This document shows, one piece after another, positions 17,506 through 25,286 of a DNA stretch of 47,051 bases (position 1 is its first letter; each line of letters starts with the position of its first letter). The translations under genes were made by a program, and so were the position numbers. A model generated the notes under the pieces. The model saw only the letters and a list, made by a program, of their open reading frames with translations, was not told the DNA's origin and did not search any database. The DNA is from a virus, in IMG/VR virus record IMGVR_UViG_3300032207_000263, positions 1 through 47,051 of that record. One strand, given 5' to 3'.

Positions 17506-17759
17506 TACTTTCGATGCCTCGCTGTCTTCTTGGCAATCCGCTTGGGTTGCTTTGAATGTTGCTTGCCCTTCTTGGTATCTGCGCGTTTTTTCCGCGTAGT
17601 CGCGGCATATTCTTTGGATGACATAGACTTGATGGCCTTCTCAGGAAGGTAACGCTCGCCAGTGGCTTTTGCACCCTGAGTGCTGGGTTTACCAGACTTG
17701 GTGCGCCACTTCTGCTTCGTCCACTTCTTGAGGGACTTTTGCGACTTCTTGAGCGCCAT
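17505..17759 (-). CDS. Very basic small protein (84 aa)
   Basis: Begins MALKKSQKSLKKWTKQKWRT, then SGKPSTQGAKATGERYLPEK and a Lys-rich C-terminus KQHSKQPKRIAKKTARHRK. I recognise the family by its KSLKKWTKQKW and GERYLP motifs from marine phages; no function is established that I know of. One-base overlaps with both neighbours (stop/start TAATG type). Confidence 0.55.
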   Translation of the reverse strand: MALKKSQKSLKKWTKQKWRTKSGKPSTQGAKATGERYLPEKAIKSMSSKEYAATTRKKRADTKKGKQHSKQPKRIAKKTARHRK

Positions 17760-17971
17760 CAGTCTTTGTATCCTCCCCCAGCTTTCTTGTAGGCAGAGGC
17801 AAGCATCTGCGCCTTACGCGCCGACCACTGCCCCGGCTTACCGCCCTTGCCGCCAGCTTTTATTCGATTGAATAGCCGCTTTCGCATTCCGGGCTTGGTG
17901 TAGTTTCCAGCCTCATTGACGCGAGACTTGGACTTCTTAGTCTTGCCGCCTTTTTTGTAATACTGTCTCAT
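17759..17971 (-). CDS. Very basic small protein (70 aa), KGGKPGQWSARKAQ family
   Basis: Starts MRQYYKKGGKTKKSKSRVNE and contains the conserved block KAGGKGGKPGQWSARKAQML, a short domain (DUF5872-type, from memory) also reported from large DNA viruses. It ends AYKKAGGGYKD. Arg/Lys/Gly dominate. Member of the four-gene basic cluster; likely binds nucleic acid or another virion component. Confidence 0.55.
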   Translation of the reverse strand: MRQYYKKGGKTKKSKSRVNEAGNYTKPGMRKRLFNRIKAGGKGGKPGQWSARKAQMLASAYKKAGGGYKD

Positions 17972-18378
17972 CAGCCGTAATTCTTCTTCACCTTCATAAC
18001 GACTGTATACGAGTCGCCATTCGAGTGGCCCACGGTGGTAAATTTGATGTCGCCAGTCTTGCCTGAGCCTGCATTGTTGGGGATTCCAACAAACTCAGAA
18101 AAATCCAGTGAGTCTGAGTAATCAGCAGGAAGCTCCCACGCTAAAACGTCTGTGGATGCATCAAACAAAATCTCTACACCCATACCAATCGTTGAGTACC
18201 AGATGCACTCAATGTTGACACTAGAGCAGGCGGCGCTATCAGCGGGGTTTGCAGAGAGAGCAGAGACATCAATCTTGGTAACTGCGGACTCGCCTGTGCC
18301 ATCACTGACGTTGGTAAACGCAAGAATGGCAGTGCGAGGACCGTCTTCGATTGTCTGACTGGTAACTGTGTCAGCCAT
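17971..18378 (-). CDS. Conserved virion protein, beta-rich (135 aa)
   Basis: Begins MADTVTSQTIEDGPRTAILA and is a compact beta protein (NIECIWYSTIGMGVEILFDA, then GDIKFTTVGHSNGDSYTVVM). The strong ribosome-binding site GGAGGTCAAG lies just before ATG 18378, so the TTG four codons further up is not the start. A terminator hairpin stands right in front of this ribosome-binding site. Likely a minor head or decoration protein; no domain named. Confidence 0.6.
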   Translation of the reverse strand: MADTVTSQTIEDGPRTAILAFTNVSDGTGESAVTKIDVSALSANPADSAACSSVNIECIWYSTIGMGVEILFDASTDVLAWELPADYSDSLDFSEFVGIPNNAGSGKTGDIKFTTVGHSNGDSYTVVMKVKKNYG

Positions 18379-18388
18379 CTTGACCTCC

Positions 18389-18409
18389 AAAAAAGGGGCT
18401 TGCGCCCCT
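18389..18409 (-). terminator. Rho-independent terminator / attenuator with GCAA loop
   Basis: On the minus strand GGGGC-GCAA-GCCCC is followed by six T. The loop is a stable GNRA type. It lies after the gene at 18422-18895 and the T-run touches the ribosome-binding site of the next gene (ATG 18378). Partial read-through would lower expression of the downstream virion genes relative to the capsid genes. Confidence 0.8.
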
Positions 18410-18421
18410 GTAGTCTATCTA

Positions 18422-18895
18422 TTAGGCGTCAGCAAAAGGAGTGGCAAGGGTGCCCGATCCTAGCAATGTGCCGGTAACCAGATACTCATCTGTACCAATC
18501 GCTGTCACTTCCAAGGTAGAACCTGCGATTCCGCCTTTGGTTGTGCCGTTCATGGTGATGACATCGTTAGTTGCCGCCGGAGCAAAGCCTCTTGCTTGAG
18601 AGGTAGCCGCCGCCGCGAGGACAAGCATTCCCGAAAACTTATCTGTTCCATCAGTCTTGATGTCCAGATCGGTAGCGGTTGTGCCGATAAAGAACTTGTA
18701 AGTGGCACCAATGGTGTCACTGGTGATGGCTGGCAAAGTCACAGCGCCATCGGCGTCATTGACTTCGATAATGCGACCAACATGGTCGGCGTAGGTCAGC
18801 GTTTCTTCTGCGGTGATCTCAACCACAGCGGTAGAGCCAACAGCCGTAAAGCCGCGCTCAGATCGTACTGGACCTGAAAAAGTAGTAGTACCCAT
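18422..18895 (-). CDS. Putative head decoration/virion protein (157 aa)
   Basis: Begins MGTTTFSGPVRSERGFTAVG and is beta-rich with ATYKFFIGTTATDLDIKTDG in the middle. Start ATG 18895 has AGGAG six bases upstream; an in-frame ATG further up at 18940 lies inside a palindrome and gives an unlikely N-terminus. It stands directly behind the major capsid gene, with a terminator on each side, so it can be made in a different amount from its neighbours. Probably a decoration or head protein. Confidence 0.6.
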   Translation of the reverse strand: MGTTTFSGPVRSERGFTAVGSTAVVEITAEETLTYADHVGRIIEVNDADGAVTLPAITSDTIGATYKFFIGTTATDLDIKTDGTDKFSGMLVLAAAATSQARGFAPAATNDVITMNGTTKGGIAGSTLEVTAIGTDEYLVTGTLLGSGTLATPFADA

Positions 18896-18923
18896 GTCAT
18901 GCTCCTGTCTTGGGTTGGTCTGA

Positions 18924-18939
18924 TGTTCCACATGGAACA
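18924..18939. repeat. parS-like palindrome TGTTCCACATGGAACA
   Basis: Two perfect 7-base arms (TGTTCCA / TGGAACA) flank a CA centre. The sequence differs by one central base from TGTTCCACGTGGAACA, the form of the chromosomal parS partition site I recall for Pseudomonas, and by three from the general TGTTTCACGTGAAACA. It lies between the capsid terminator and the next gene. It may also simply be an RNA hairpin in the leader. Confidence 0.6.
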
Positions 18940-18949
18940 ATCAGTCAGG

Positions 18950-18972
18950 AAAGAAAGGGGGCCGAAGCCCCC
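18950..18972 (-). terminator. Rho-independent terminator after major capsid gene (UUCG loop)
   Basis: The minus strand reads GGGGGC-TTCG-GCCCCC followed by TTTCTTTCC. The six-pair GC stem with a UUCG tetraloop is very stable. It begins six bases after the capsid stop codon, suiting a stop or strong reduction of transcription after the most abundant protein, or protection of the capsid mRNA 3' end. Confidence 0.85.
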
Positions 18973-18978
18973 GTACTA

Positions 18979-19887
18979 TCAGGAAGTTCCGGGCGAGCCG
19001 TAAATCCCCAGAGGATCGGATACGCCGAACGAGTAACGAGCGCGGGCTTTGTAGCGCACGTTTCCTGTGTCGAAGTCTCCGTCCATTGAAGTTTCAAGCG
19101 CGGTGCGCTCAAAGTGCTTCATGCCGTTCGGTACATCGGTGATCAAGAAGAAGGCATTGGTGTCAGTCAGGAAGTGATTGACAGAGTAGCCTTCTGGGAT
19201 TGACCCGTTGTTGCGAAGGGCGTTGATGTCGTTGTCAGCAGTTCCGACTCGACCTTCAGTCTCAAGCAAGCGAGTTGCTACAAACTGAAGTGCGGGGGGA
19301 ACAATCAAACGACGGGGGCGAGCCGCGATCAGCAGTCCACGCTCATCGGTAAATGCGGCGATGTTAATCACAGCATCTTCCAGTGAGGTTTCGTTCAAAT
19401 CAGCCGCAGTGGTAGGACGGTTAGCGTTAGTGCCGCCGTTTACCAGTGGGTGAGATGTGCTGAACAGCGTTACGCCGTCACCAGAGTTGAAGGTGTTGAA
19501 GCCGTTGTTAAGGGGGTTAGCCGCCTTAACCTGCTTGGTATGAGCCATTGCCCTTGCAAGAGCTTTTGTGTATCTTGCAGACAGTGAGTCATATAGATTG
19601 TCCTCCATTGCTTCTTCTGTGATACTGAAGCCGAGAGCAATCGTTTCATGATTATACCTAGCAGTGAACGACTCCTGCGCCGAGTCATAGCTGATGGCCG
19701 CGCCTTCAGCTTTAACTGGTGCGGCACCAAAGCCGGACAACTTCACCTCTTCCTCAAACGAACGCTCAGATGATTCAGTTTCGTAAATCATCGTGTGCTC
19801 GTCGTCGTACCGCTCATACTCCAAGCCGAACAAGGCGTTCAGACCGGGGAGCAGTTCTTTCAACATTTGTGCGCGTGAAATAGCCAT
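18979..19887 (-). CDS. Major capsid protein (Mu gpT-like)
   Basis: 302 residues beginning MAISRAQMLKELLPGLNALF, then YETESSERSFEEEVKLSGFG and YNHETIALGFSITEEAMEDN, the pattern of Mu gpT-like HK97-fold capsid proteins. The substrate-like motif PRRLIVPPALQFVATRLLET and the C-terminal RARYSFGVSDPLGIYGSPG also fit. No N-terminal delta domain is needed because a separate scaffold gene lies upstream. It is followed by a strong terminator, as expected for a highly made protein. Confidence 0.8.
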   Translation of the reverse strand: MAISRAQMLKELLPGLNALFGLEYERYDDEHTMIYETESSERSFEEEVKLSGFGAAPVKAEGAAISYDSAQESFTARYNHETIALGFSITEEAMEDNLYDSLSARYTKALARAMAHTKQVKAANPLNNGFNTFNSGDGVTLFSTSHPLVNGGTNANRPTTAADLNETSLEDAVINIAAFTDERGLLIAARPRRLIVPPALQFVATRLLETEGRVGTADNDINALRNNGSIPEGYSVNHFLTDTNAFFLITDVPNGMKHFERTALETSMDGDFDTGNVRYKARARYSFGVSDPLGIYGSPGTS

Positions 19888-19900
19888 TTCCTAAGTCTCC

Positions 19901-20488
19901 TTAAACGCCGAGCTTGGTTTCGTAGGCATGGCTAAGTGGCAGATAGGTCACAATGCAGTCGGTGAAGGCATCACCTACTGAACTCTTGGGACCGTCCACA
20001 AAATCCACGATACGAAGCGGAAGCGTGTTGGTGGTTGCGATTGAACTAGCGTCAAGAGCATTTTTGCTCCTGCCGATAGAGGTTGACCCAGCAGTGCTGA
20101 TAGCTGAGACGTTATTACCCAGACCAGTCTGAGCAATAGAGTCATCACCCTGCATCTGGAACAACAGCTTGGGATCATCAACGACATAGGCCACGATGTC
20201 ATCCGCCGCAGTTGAAGCAGGATACTGCTGGTTAAAGGTTTTCTGGTTGGTGTTCGGATCGGTGTAAGCGCAACCGACAAAAATGCCGACAGTGCCTGCA
20301 ACGACAGCAGTGGTAACCGCCGCCTTTTCTACCGTACCGGTAGCAACCAGCTTGACGAAATCGCCATAAAAAATTGCCGTTCCATACGCATTGGCAATCT
20401 TGATATGGCGCACTTTTCCGGTGAAAGAACCAGAAGCACTAAGAGTGCCTACGGGTTCCGCACCCATCGGAGTAGCTGTAGTAGCCAT
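19901..20488 (-). CDS. Head protein next to major capsid (195 aa)
   Basis: Beta-rich protein, MATTATPMGAEPVGTLSASG at the start, with NAYGTAIFYGDFVKLVATGT and ending LPLSHAYETKLGV. This gene type lies directly upstream of the capsid gene in many marine phages with gpT-like capsids. It could be a decoration or capsid-lattice protein. No motif settles the role. Confidence 0.6.
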   Translation of the reverse strand: MATTATPMGAEPVGTLSASGSFTGKVRHIKIANAYGTAIFYGDFVKLVATGTVEKAAVTTAVVAGTVGIFVGCAYTDPNTNQKTFNQQYPASTAADDIVAYVVDDPKLLFQMQGDDSIAQTGLGNNVSAISTAGSTSIGRSKNALDASSIATTNTLPLRIVDFVDGPKSSVGDAFTDCIVTYLPLSHAYETKLGV

Positions 20489-20523
20489 CTTTAGTCTCCA
20501 TACTTAGAGTTAAGATCAAAGCT

Positions 20524-20539
20524 CTCCGGCAAACCGGAG
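20524..20539 (-). terminator. GC hairpin after gene 20540-20995, weak terminator
   Basis: A perfect hairpin CTCCGG-TTTG-CCGGAG (minus strand) starts right at the stop codon of the gene at 20540-20995. It is followed by AGCTTTGATC rather than a T-run. It may protect or process mRNA, or reduce read-through weakly. Confidence 0.45.
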
Positions 20540-20995
20540 TCAACTTCGACCAAAGGTCGTCCGAGTTGACCGCTCAGGGTTGAGAACGGGCATTCGGGGA
20601 TCGTTTTGCTTTAAGAAGTTGTTGTCCACGGATTCCATCTGACTGTTGGCAACATTCTGGAAATGGTCTTCTCGTGCCTGCGCGTTAGCCTCTGGCTGTT
20701 TGCACAGAAGAAGTCCGCCGATTTCGATGTTTCCCTTGAATCGGGAGTCGATATCGGACATTACCTCTAGCTCTGGATGATCTTCCGCCTTCACAGGAAC
20801 CCAGCCCTCCCGAAACTTCTGGGAGACGTTCGTGTTATCCGCGTGGCCCAATGTGCTGGTGCGTACCCACCGAAACACCCATCCCTCTTGAGGGGCGGGG
20901 TTTGGCAATACGGAGGCCGGAATCCACGAATCGCTAGGTCTTGCATCAAAAACTTCTCTGGACTCTGCGTCCCTTTTAGTGCGCTGTTCTGCCAT
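20540..20995 (-). CDS. Conserved head-region protein (151 aa)
   Basis: Contains ASVLPNPAPQEGWVFRWVRT and NTNVSQKFREGWVPVKAEDH, motifs I associate with a protein between scaffold and capsid genes in marine phages, then an Asn/Gln-rich helical C-terminus ending STRTTFGRS. ATG 20995 overlaps the scaffold stop as TAATG. Probably a capsid assembly or minor head protein. Confidence 0.6.
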   Translation of the reverse strand: MAEQRTKRDAESREVFDARPSDSWIPASVLPNPAPQEGWVFRWVRTSTLGHADNTNVSQKFREGWVPVKAEDHPELEVMSDIDSRFKGNIEIGGLLLCKQPEANAQAREDHFQNVANSQMESVDNNFLKQNDPRMPVLNPERSTRTTFGRS

Positions 20996-21999
20996 TACTG
21001 AGCCTCCTTCATAAGCTGGTTGGCATACTGTTCAGGGGTTATACCTAGCCTCTTGGCTAGGCTTAGCTGGGTGCGAGTCAGCTTAACCTTGCGTGGCTTT
21101 GCACCGTTATTCCGCGAGGAAGGCGCTGTGACCACGGGTGGACTTTTGGCAGAGACTTCGTCTTCACCAAAATATTCGGGAAACTTAGACCGCATAGTGC
21201 GATCAATTTCCTGAAAGTACTCGTCAGAGTTAGGGTCATATCCCTCATCCCTGACTAATCGCTCATGGACGCCATACGCCAGAGCGGTCATGTCTTTTTC
21301 CTGCCCAAACCACTGATTCTCTTGCGCCCACCTAGCCGCTTTTTCTGTGGGCTGTGGGGGCTGTTCTGGTTGTGGCTGTGGCTGTGGTTGCTGTTGGACG
21401 GGTTGCTGGGGCGCTTCCATTTGCGCCTGTTGCCACTGCTTCCACTGCTCTCTGTTCTGGGTGATTTGGTTGAACTGCTGATCGGCAGAGCTAAACTCCG
21501 CCTGAGCACGCATCATAGCCTCTTGGGCTTCGACAACCTTATCCGTGTTTCCCTCTTCGTATGCTTGGCGATACTGACCTTTAGCTTGCTCCAGAGCCAG
21601 ATTAGCTCGCTCTCGAATCTGATGAACCAGATACTGCTCACCTTCTTGGATGATCGCATGATACTTCTTGTTCTCATCCGCATACTTTTGCGCCACTCGT
21701 ACAGCTTCTTCGCGCATCTTTTCAGCGGCTTCCCGCTGTCTTCGCTCCTCATGCTGTTGGTAGCGGAGCTTGTTGATTCGCTTCTTAACTTTATCCGAGT
21801 AACCGTCCATTTCATCATCGCCACTGTCTTCCTCCTTGGCTTCTTTTGCGGGAGGGCGGCGATCCTCTGGGGGTCGGTCATCTATAACTTCAACGTCCAC
21901 GTCCTCGGCGGGTGTTGCCTTTTCGTCAAACGTCGCCTTGACACCAAAAAACTTGTCCTCAGAGGACATAGTCTGTTCTTCCATCTGCTCTTCGCTCAT
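20995..21999 (-). CDS. Scaffolding protein
   Basis: 334 residues with scaffold character: an acidic disordered N-terminus (about 1-65), a long charged coiled coil (about 66-190, including KKRINKLRYQQHEERRQREA), a Gln/Pro-rich linker (QQPQPQPQPEQPPQP), and a basic C-terminal helix ending LTRTQLSLAKRLGITPEQY. The basic C-terminal helix is what binds coat protein in P22-type scaffolds. Located between portal and capsid genes. Confidence 0.75.
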   Translation of the reverse strand: MSEEQMEEQTMSSEDKFFGVKATFDEKATPAEDVDVEVIDDRPPEDRRPPAKEAKEEDSGDDEMDGYSDKVKKRINKLRYQQHEERRQREAAEKMREEAVRVAQKYADENKKYHAIIQEGEQYLVHQIRERANLALEQAKGQYRQAYEEGNTDKVVEAQEAMMRAQAEFSSADQQFNQITQNREQWKQWQQAQMEAPQQPVQQQPQPQPQPEQPPQPTEKAARWAQENQWFGQEKDMTALAYGVHERLVRDEGYDPNSDEYFQEIDRTMRSKFPEYFGEDEVSAKSPPVVTAPSSRNNGAKPRKVKLTRTQLSLAKRLGITPEQYANQLMKEAQ

Positions 22000-22352
22000 A
22001 CCTTCACTATCCCCCTCGGGTCTTCAACTACTGCCTCAACGCTGTCGTCATTGATAAGGCGAAACTCCTTACCATGAACCTTGAACCGCGTTCCGCTATA
22101 TGAGCGCATCAGCACCCAATCTCCTTCCTCGCACCATGGGCCGCTAGGAAACCTATTGGCATCTCCGTAAGCGTCAGCGCCCATCTTCAGTACAAACCCG
22201 CAAACAGAGCCAATTTCTTCCATCTGCATTGTTTCTCGTGCTTTAAGGATGCCTCCCTCCGTCATCTCATCGGGTTCTGGGAGAGCAATCAGTAATTTGT
22301 AACCTTTAGGCTCAGGTAACTGCTTTGCAGTCTGAGTGTCTTCTTCAGTCAT
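21996..22352 (-). CDS. GroES-like co-chaperonin
   Basis: 118 residues. KGYKLLIALPEPDEMTEGGI with ILKARETMQMEE matches the GroES N-terminal strand and the mobile loop that binds GroEL; CEEGDWVLMRSYSGTRFKVH and GKEFRLINDDSVEAVVE match the C-terminal half (G-D-x-V-x-x-x-x-Y-x-G-T). Start ATG 22352 has AAGGA five bases before; the ATG 14 codons upstream lacks one. No GroEL is encoded here, so it would act with host GroEL, as T4 gp31 does for capsid folding. Its stop overlaps the scaffold start (ATGA). Confidence 0.75.
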   Translation of the reverse strand: MTEEDTQTAKQLPEPKGYKLLIALPEPDEMTEGGILKARETMQMEEIGSVCGFVLKMGADAYGDANRFPSGPWCEEGDWVLMRSYSGTRFKVHGKEFRLINDDSVEAVVEDPRGIVKV

Positions 22353-22414
22353 AATGTCCTTCCTGCACCAGAGATAGGTGTCTGGCGTCACCATGCGTTA
22401 CCTCGTGTAACGAA

Positions 22415-22615
22415 TTACTCGCGCTCTATCCTTTCGTCTAGGTCTAGTAGCGTGCGCTCTGCGTGGGCAAGCCCTTGAATGATGCCCACATTGCGAGAGT
22501 ACTCATTCATATCCTTGCAACCACCAACAGCAAGGTGATCTGTCACCTCGTTCATTTGGGTGCGAAGATCAGCCTGTATTGTCTGTAACAAGTTATTGCT
22601 TGCTTTCTTCGTCAT
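22415..22615 (-). CDS. Small conserved protein (66 aa) after portal
   Basis: Helical protein with LLQTIQADLRTQMNEVTDHL, a CKDMNEYSRNVGIIQGLAHA stretch and an acidic end (LLDLDERIERE). Overlaps the portal gene end by 23 bases. Similar short helical proteins sit between portal and scaffold genes in related marine phages; function unknown, maybe an assembly factor. Confidence 0.55.
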   Translation of the reverse strand: MTKKASNNLLQTIQADLRTQMNEVTDHLAVGGCKDMNEYSRNVGIIQGLAHAERTLLDLDERIERE

Positions 22616-25046
22616 CTATGATGTCCTTCACCATATTGAAACCAGCCTTAAAGCCCTCTATCTCTTGTTGAGAGGCCTCTTTGCTGTCTTGCATCGCAAC
22701 CTTGGCCGCGATCTTTGCGCTTTCTAAGCGTTCCTCTTGATCCAGCTTCTCCATGTCAAGCATGGCCTTGGCTTGAGCCTTCCCTGCATCAACCTGAACT
22801 TTTGCCATGTCGGTTTGCGCCTTAGCCATAGCCTGCTGTTCTTTGAGCGCCAACTCTCGTTGTTGCATCTGAACAATCGGGTCTTGCTGTTGCTTGGCGT
22901 TTTGCTCGGCTTGGGCCATCATCTGGGCCTTTCCGGTAACTTGCTCTGCGGCAGGTGCCGCCAGTCTGGAAATGCGGAGTTCGATATCCTCCGGTAGCTT
23001 TTCGTCTGGGCCGGGAAGCTCTACACCAAGCTCCTTCTCGATCTTGGCCCTGTAGGCAAAGGCAACGTGCTCTGCTATGTGAGCAGACATTGCCGCCTCA
23101 ATAGCCTTCTTGTTAGGCGCTCTAGCAACCATCTGCTGAATTTCAGGGTTCTGCAACGCCGCCATGTGAACTTGGATGTGCGCCTCGTGGTCCTGATAAA
23201 TGAACGCCTTGACCGGCTCGCCAGTAATGATGTTCATGTTTTCTGTAACAGGGTCTGTCGGCTTGATGTCGTTCTCTGTCGGGACGATCTTGTCAGCGTC
23301 CTGAATACCCAGAACGTCTAACATCTGGCGGTGAAGCAGTGGCATGTCATACATCTGGGGTGCCTGAGCCGCCAACTGCAACGCCGCCTGATACTGCATG
23401 ATCCTTTGCGCCATGGTGCCTGCGTTAGGATCGCTGACCGGAATAATGTCTACCCGATCATCAAAGTCCATTGGTAGCGCCTGCCCATCGTCATCCTCAT
23501 ACGGATAAACTTCGGGGCCGTAGTCCCTGACAAGTTCCGCAAGTATCTTGAGTTCTTTGGAGACTGCCGCGTGAACACGAGCCTGTACCGCGCTCATCAC
23601 CTTCATCTCTCGCTCAAGTACAGCAAGCGTGGTGCCAACCGGCGCTTCGCCATTGATGTCTGAGGCTTTCACATCCGCCGCTGACGCGAATCGACGCCCC
23701 TCCTGAACAATGTCACCCAGCAACTGGTAAAGGACGTTGCTCGGCTCCTTGTAAGGCAGGAACGTGATGTTGTCGCGGATTGCACCACCCGGAACGTCTA
23801 CGTCACGGAACTCTCCGGGCATGATGGGAGTATCATCGCCCTTGATCCTGAGTCCCCGAGATTTCAATCCCCCCGGTAGGTTGGCAAGTGTTCCAGCGTC
23901 TACCAACTGTCTCAGCAACGAAGTCGCTGACTTGGATAGACCGCCGATCATATGTACTAGGCCGAACCCATAAAAGCCCAGCCCGGGCAAATACTGGTAG
24001 TGAACATAGTGATCCCGCTTTATCTTCTTGGGATCGTTTTCGTACCAGTTGCGTCGAATCGACAGGATTGTTCTTGATGACTTGTCAATGGTAACGACGT
24101 AAGGCAAAGCAATGCCCGTAGGCTTGCCCTTGTCTGTGTCCTCAAACCCTAGCAGGTCGATGTCAACGTGCATCTCAAGCAGGGTATGGCGATTGTCGAA
24201 CTCGTAATTGTCCGAATCTCCGGTCAGCCGATCATACTTCTGCTGTATTTCTGAAATGTCCGGTGTTGGTGCAGGCAAGTCTACATCAGAATAAAACCCG
24301 CTTACCTGTAACTTCCTGATTTCGTTGGAAGTTTTCTTCATTACATGCGTGGCACGCTCGCAGGTGGTCAGGTCTGATGCACCATAACTAACCACGAAAT
24401 CCTCTGCTGGCACAAACATGGCACAGGGTCTGCCCATACTTGGGTCAAAGTAGACCTTGCGGAATGCGGAACCTGCAATCGGCAGGGAGAACAACAGCTT
24501 CTCCGTCTCCGTCCTGTACTCAGTCATCCGCTGTGTAATCAGGTAGTTCAGATAGTTCTGTACCCTGTGCGCCTGCTTTGTCTTGTCATCGGTGATCTTG
24601 CCAACGATAGACGTTCTAGCTGGCCCGCTGGCAGGATATATCTCCTGTATGGTCTGCGCCTGAAAGCGGATAACCGCTTCAGATAGCATGGGGTGAAACA
24701 CCCCGCAGGCTCCTTCCCAAGGGGTAGACCTGTCCTCAAACTTTAGTCCTAACAAGTCAAGGCCACGGACATAGGAGTCTTCCCAGTCTGCACGGCTCAT
24801 CCTGTCAGCATCAAACTGGGACACTAACTCACTGGCGAGACTGTCTAGGTCACGCTCATCCATGTACTCAGCAAGGTTAGAGCCATGCTCAACGCCCATA
24901 AGGGCAGGCATGTTCGGGTCGAAATCAATAATCATACCCCCGTCTTCGTCCATCACGCTGACAGACTCAGGGTTTTCGATAACGATCTCTAGCTCTTCGC
25001 CAGCCCCTTGAGGGGCAAAAGGCGTTGCTACGCGGTCAATAGCCAC
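22593..25046 (-). CDS. Portal protein (P22-like)
   Basis: 817 residues. DRMSRADWEDSYVRGLDLLG, then TPWEGACGVFHPMLSEAVIR and FQAQTIQEIYPASGPARTSI are typical of P22-type portals. A long Gln/Met/Ala coiled-coil C-terminus (from about 700, including QQQDPIVQMQQRELALKEQQ) corresponds to the extended barrel of this family. It would form the 12-fold ring for DNA entry and exit. Start GTG at 25046 follows the stop of the basic gene upstream as TAAGTG. Confidence 0.85.
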   Translation of the reverse strand: MAIDRVATPFAPQGAGEELEIVIENPESVSVMDEDGGMIIDFDPNMPALMGVEHGSNLAEYMDERDLDSLASELVSQFDADRMSRADWEDSYVRGLDLLGLKFEDRSTPWEGACGVFHPMLSEAVIRFQAQTIQEIYPASGPARTSIVGKITDDKTKQAHRVQNYLNYLITQRMTEYRTETEKLLFSLPIAGSAFRKVYFDPSMGRPCAMFVPAEDFVVSYGASDLTTCERATHVMKKTSNEIRKLQVSGFYSDVDLPAPTPDISEIQQKYDRLTGDSDNYEFDNRHTLLEMHVDIDLLGFEDTDKGKPTGIALPYVVTIDKSSRTILSIRRNWYENDPKKIKRDHYVHYQYLPGLGFYGFGLVHMIGGLSKSATSLLRQLVDAGTLANLPGGLKSRGLRIKGDDTPIMPGEFRDVDVPGGAIRDNITFLPYKEPSNVLYQLLGDIVQEGRRFASAADVKASDINGEAPVGTTLAVLEREMKVMSAVQARVHAAVSKELKILAELVRDYGPEVYPYEDDDGQALPMDFDDRVDIIPVSDPNAGTMAQRIMQYQAALQLAAQAPQMYDMPLLHRQMLDVLGIQDADKIVPTENDIKPTDPVTENMNIITGEPVKAFIYQDHEAHIQVHMAALQNPEIQQMVARAPNKKAIEAAMSAHIAEHVAFAYRAKIEKELGVELPGPDEKLPEDIELRISRLAAPAAEQVTGKAQMMAQAEQNAKQQQDPIVQMQQRELALKEQQAMAKAQTDMAKVQVDAGKAQAKAMLDMEKLDQEERLESAKIAAKVAMQDSKEASQQEIEGFKAGFNMVKDIIDDEESKQ

Positions 25047-25286
25047 TTAGGCGTCACCGTCCTTCATGATTTTGCCGCCCTTGAAGTAGCCTTTGGGCAT
25101 CATCTTGTTGGCTACCCTTGTCTTTCCGCCGCCTGCCATCTTCCCTTTGCCGTCTGCGGCAAAAAATGGCACCTCTTGGCCTTTGTCGTTCGTGACCATT
25201 TTCAGCTTGTCGCTAGTTGTCCTTCCCGACTTCATGCCCGGACCCATGGCCCTCATCTTAGTTCCCATCTTGGATTTCTTTCTCAT
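25047..25286 (-). CDS. Small basic protein (about 79 aa)
   Basis: Met/Lys/Gly-rich: MRKKSKMGTKMRAMGPGMKS at the start and MPKGYFKGGKIMKDGDA at the end. ATG 25286 with AGGTG six bases before is preferred to GTG 25295. It overlaps the 234-residue gene by 29 bases and abuts the portal gene. Composition matches the basic cluster at 17 kb, so it may also be a DNA-binding virion component. Confidence 0.55.
   Translation of the reverse strand: MRKKSKMGTKMRAMGPGMKSGRTTSDKLKMVTNDKGQEVPFFAADGKGKMAGGGKTRVANKMMPKGYFKGGKIMKDGDA

Noticed and set aside
21265-22077. 270-codon plus-strand ORF opposite the scaffold gene
   Set aside because: Leu-rich shadow of Gln/Glu/Lys codons; the scaffold frame has clear domain order.
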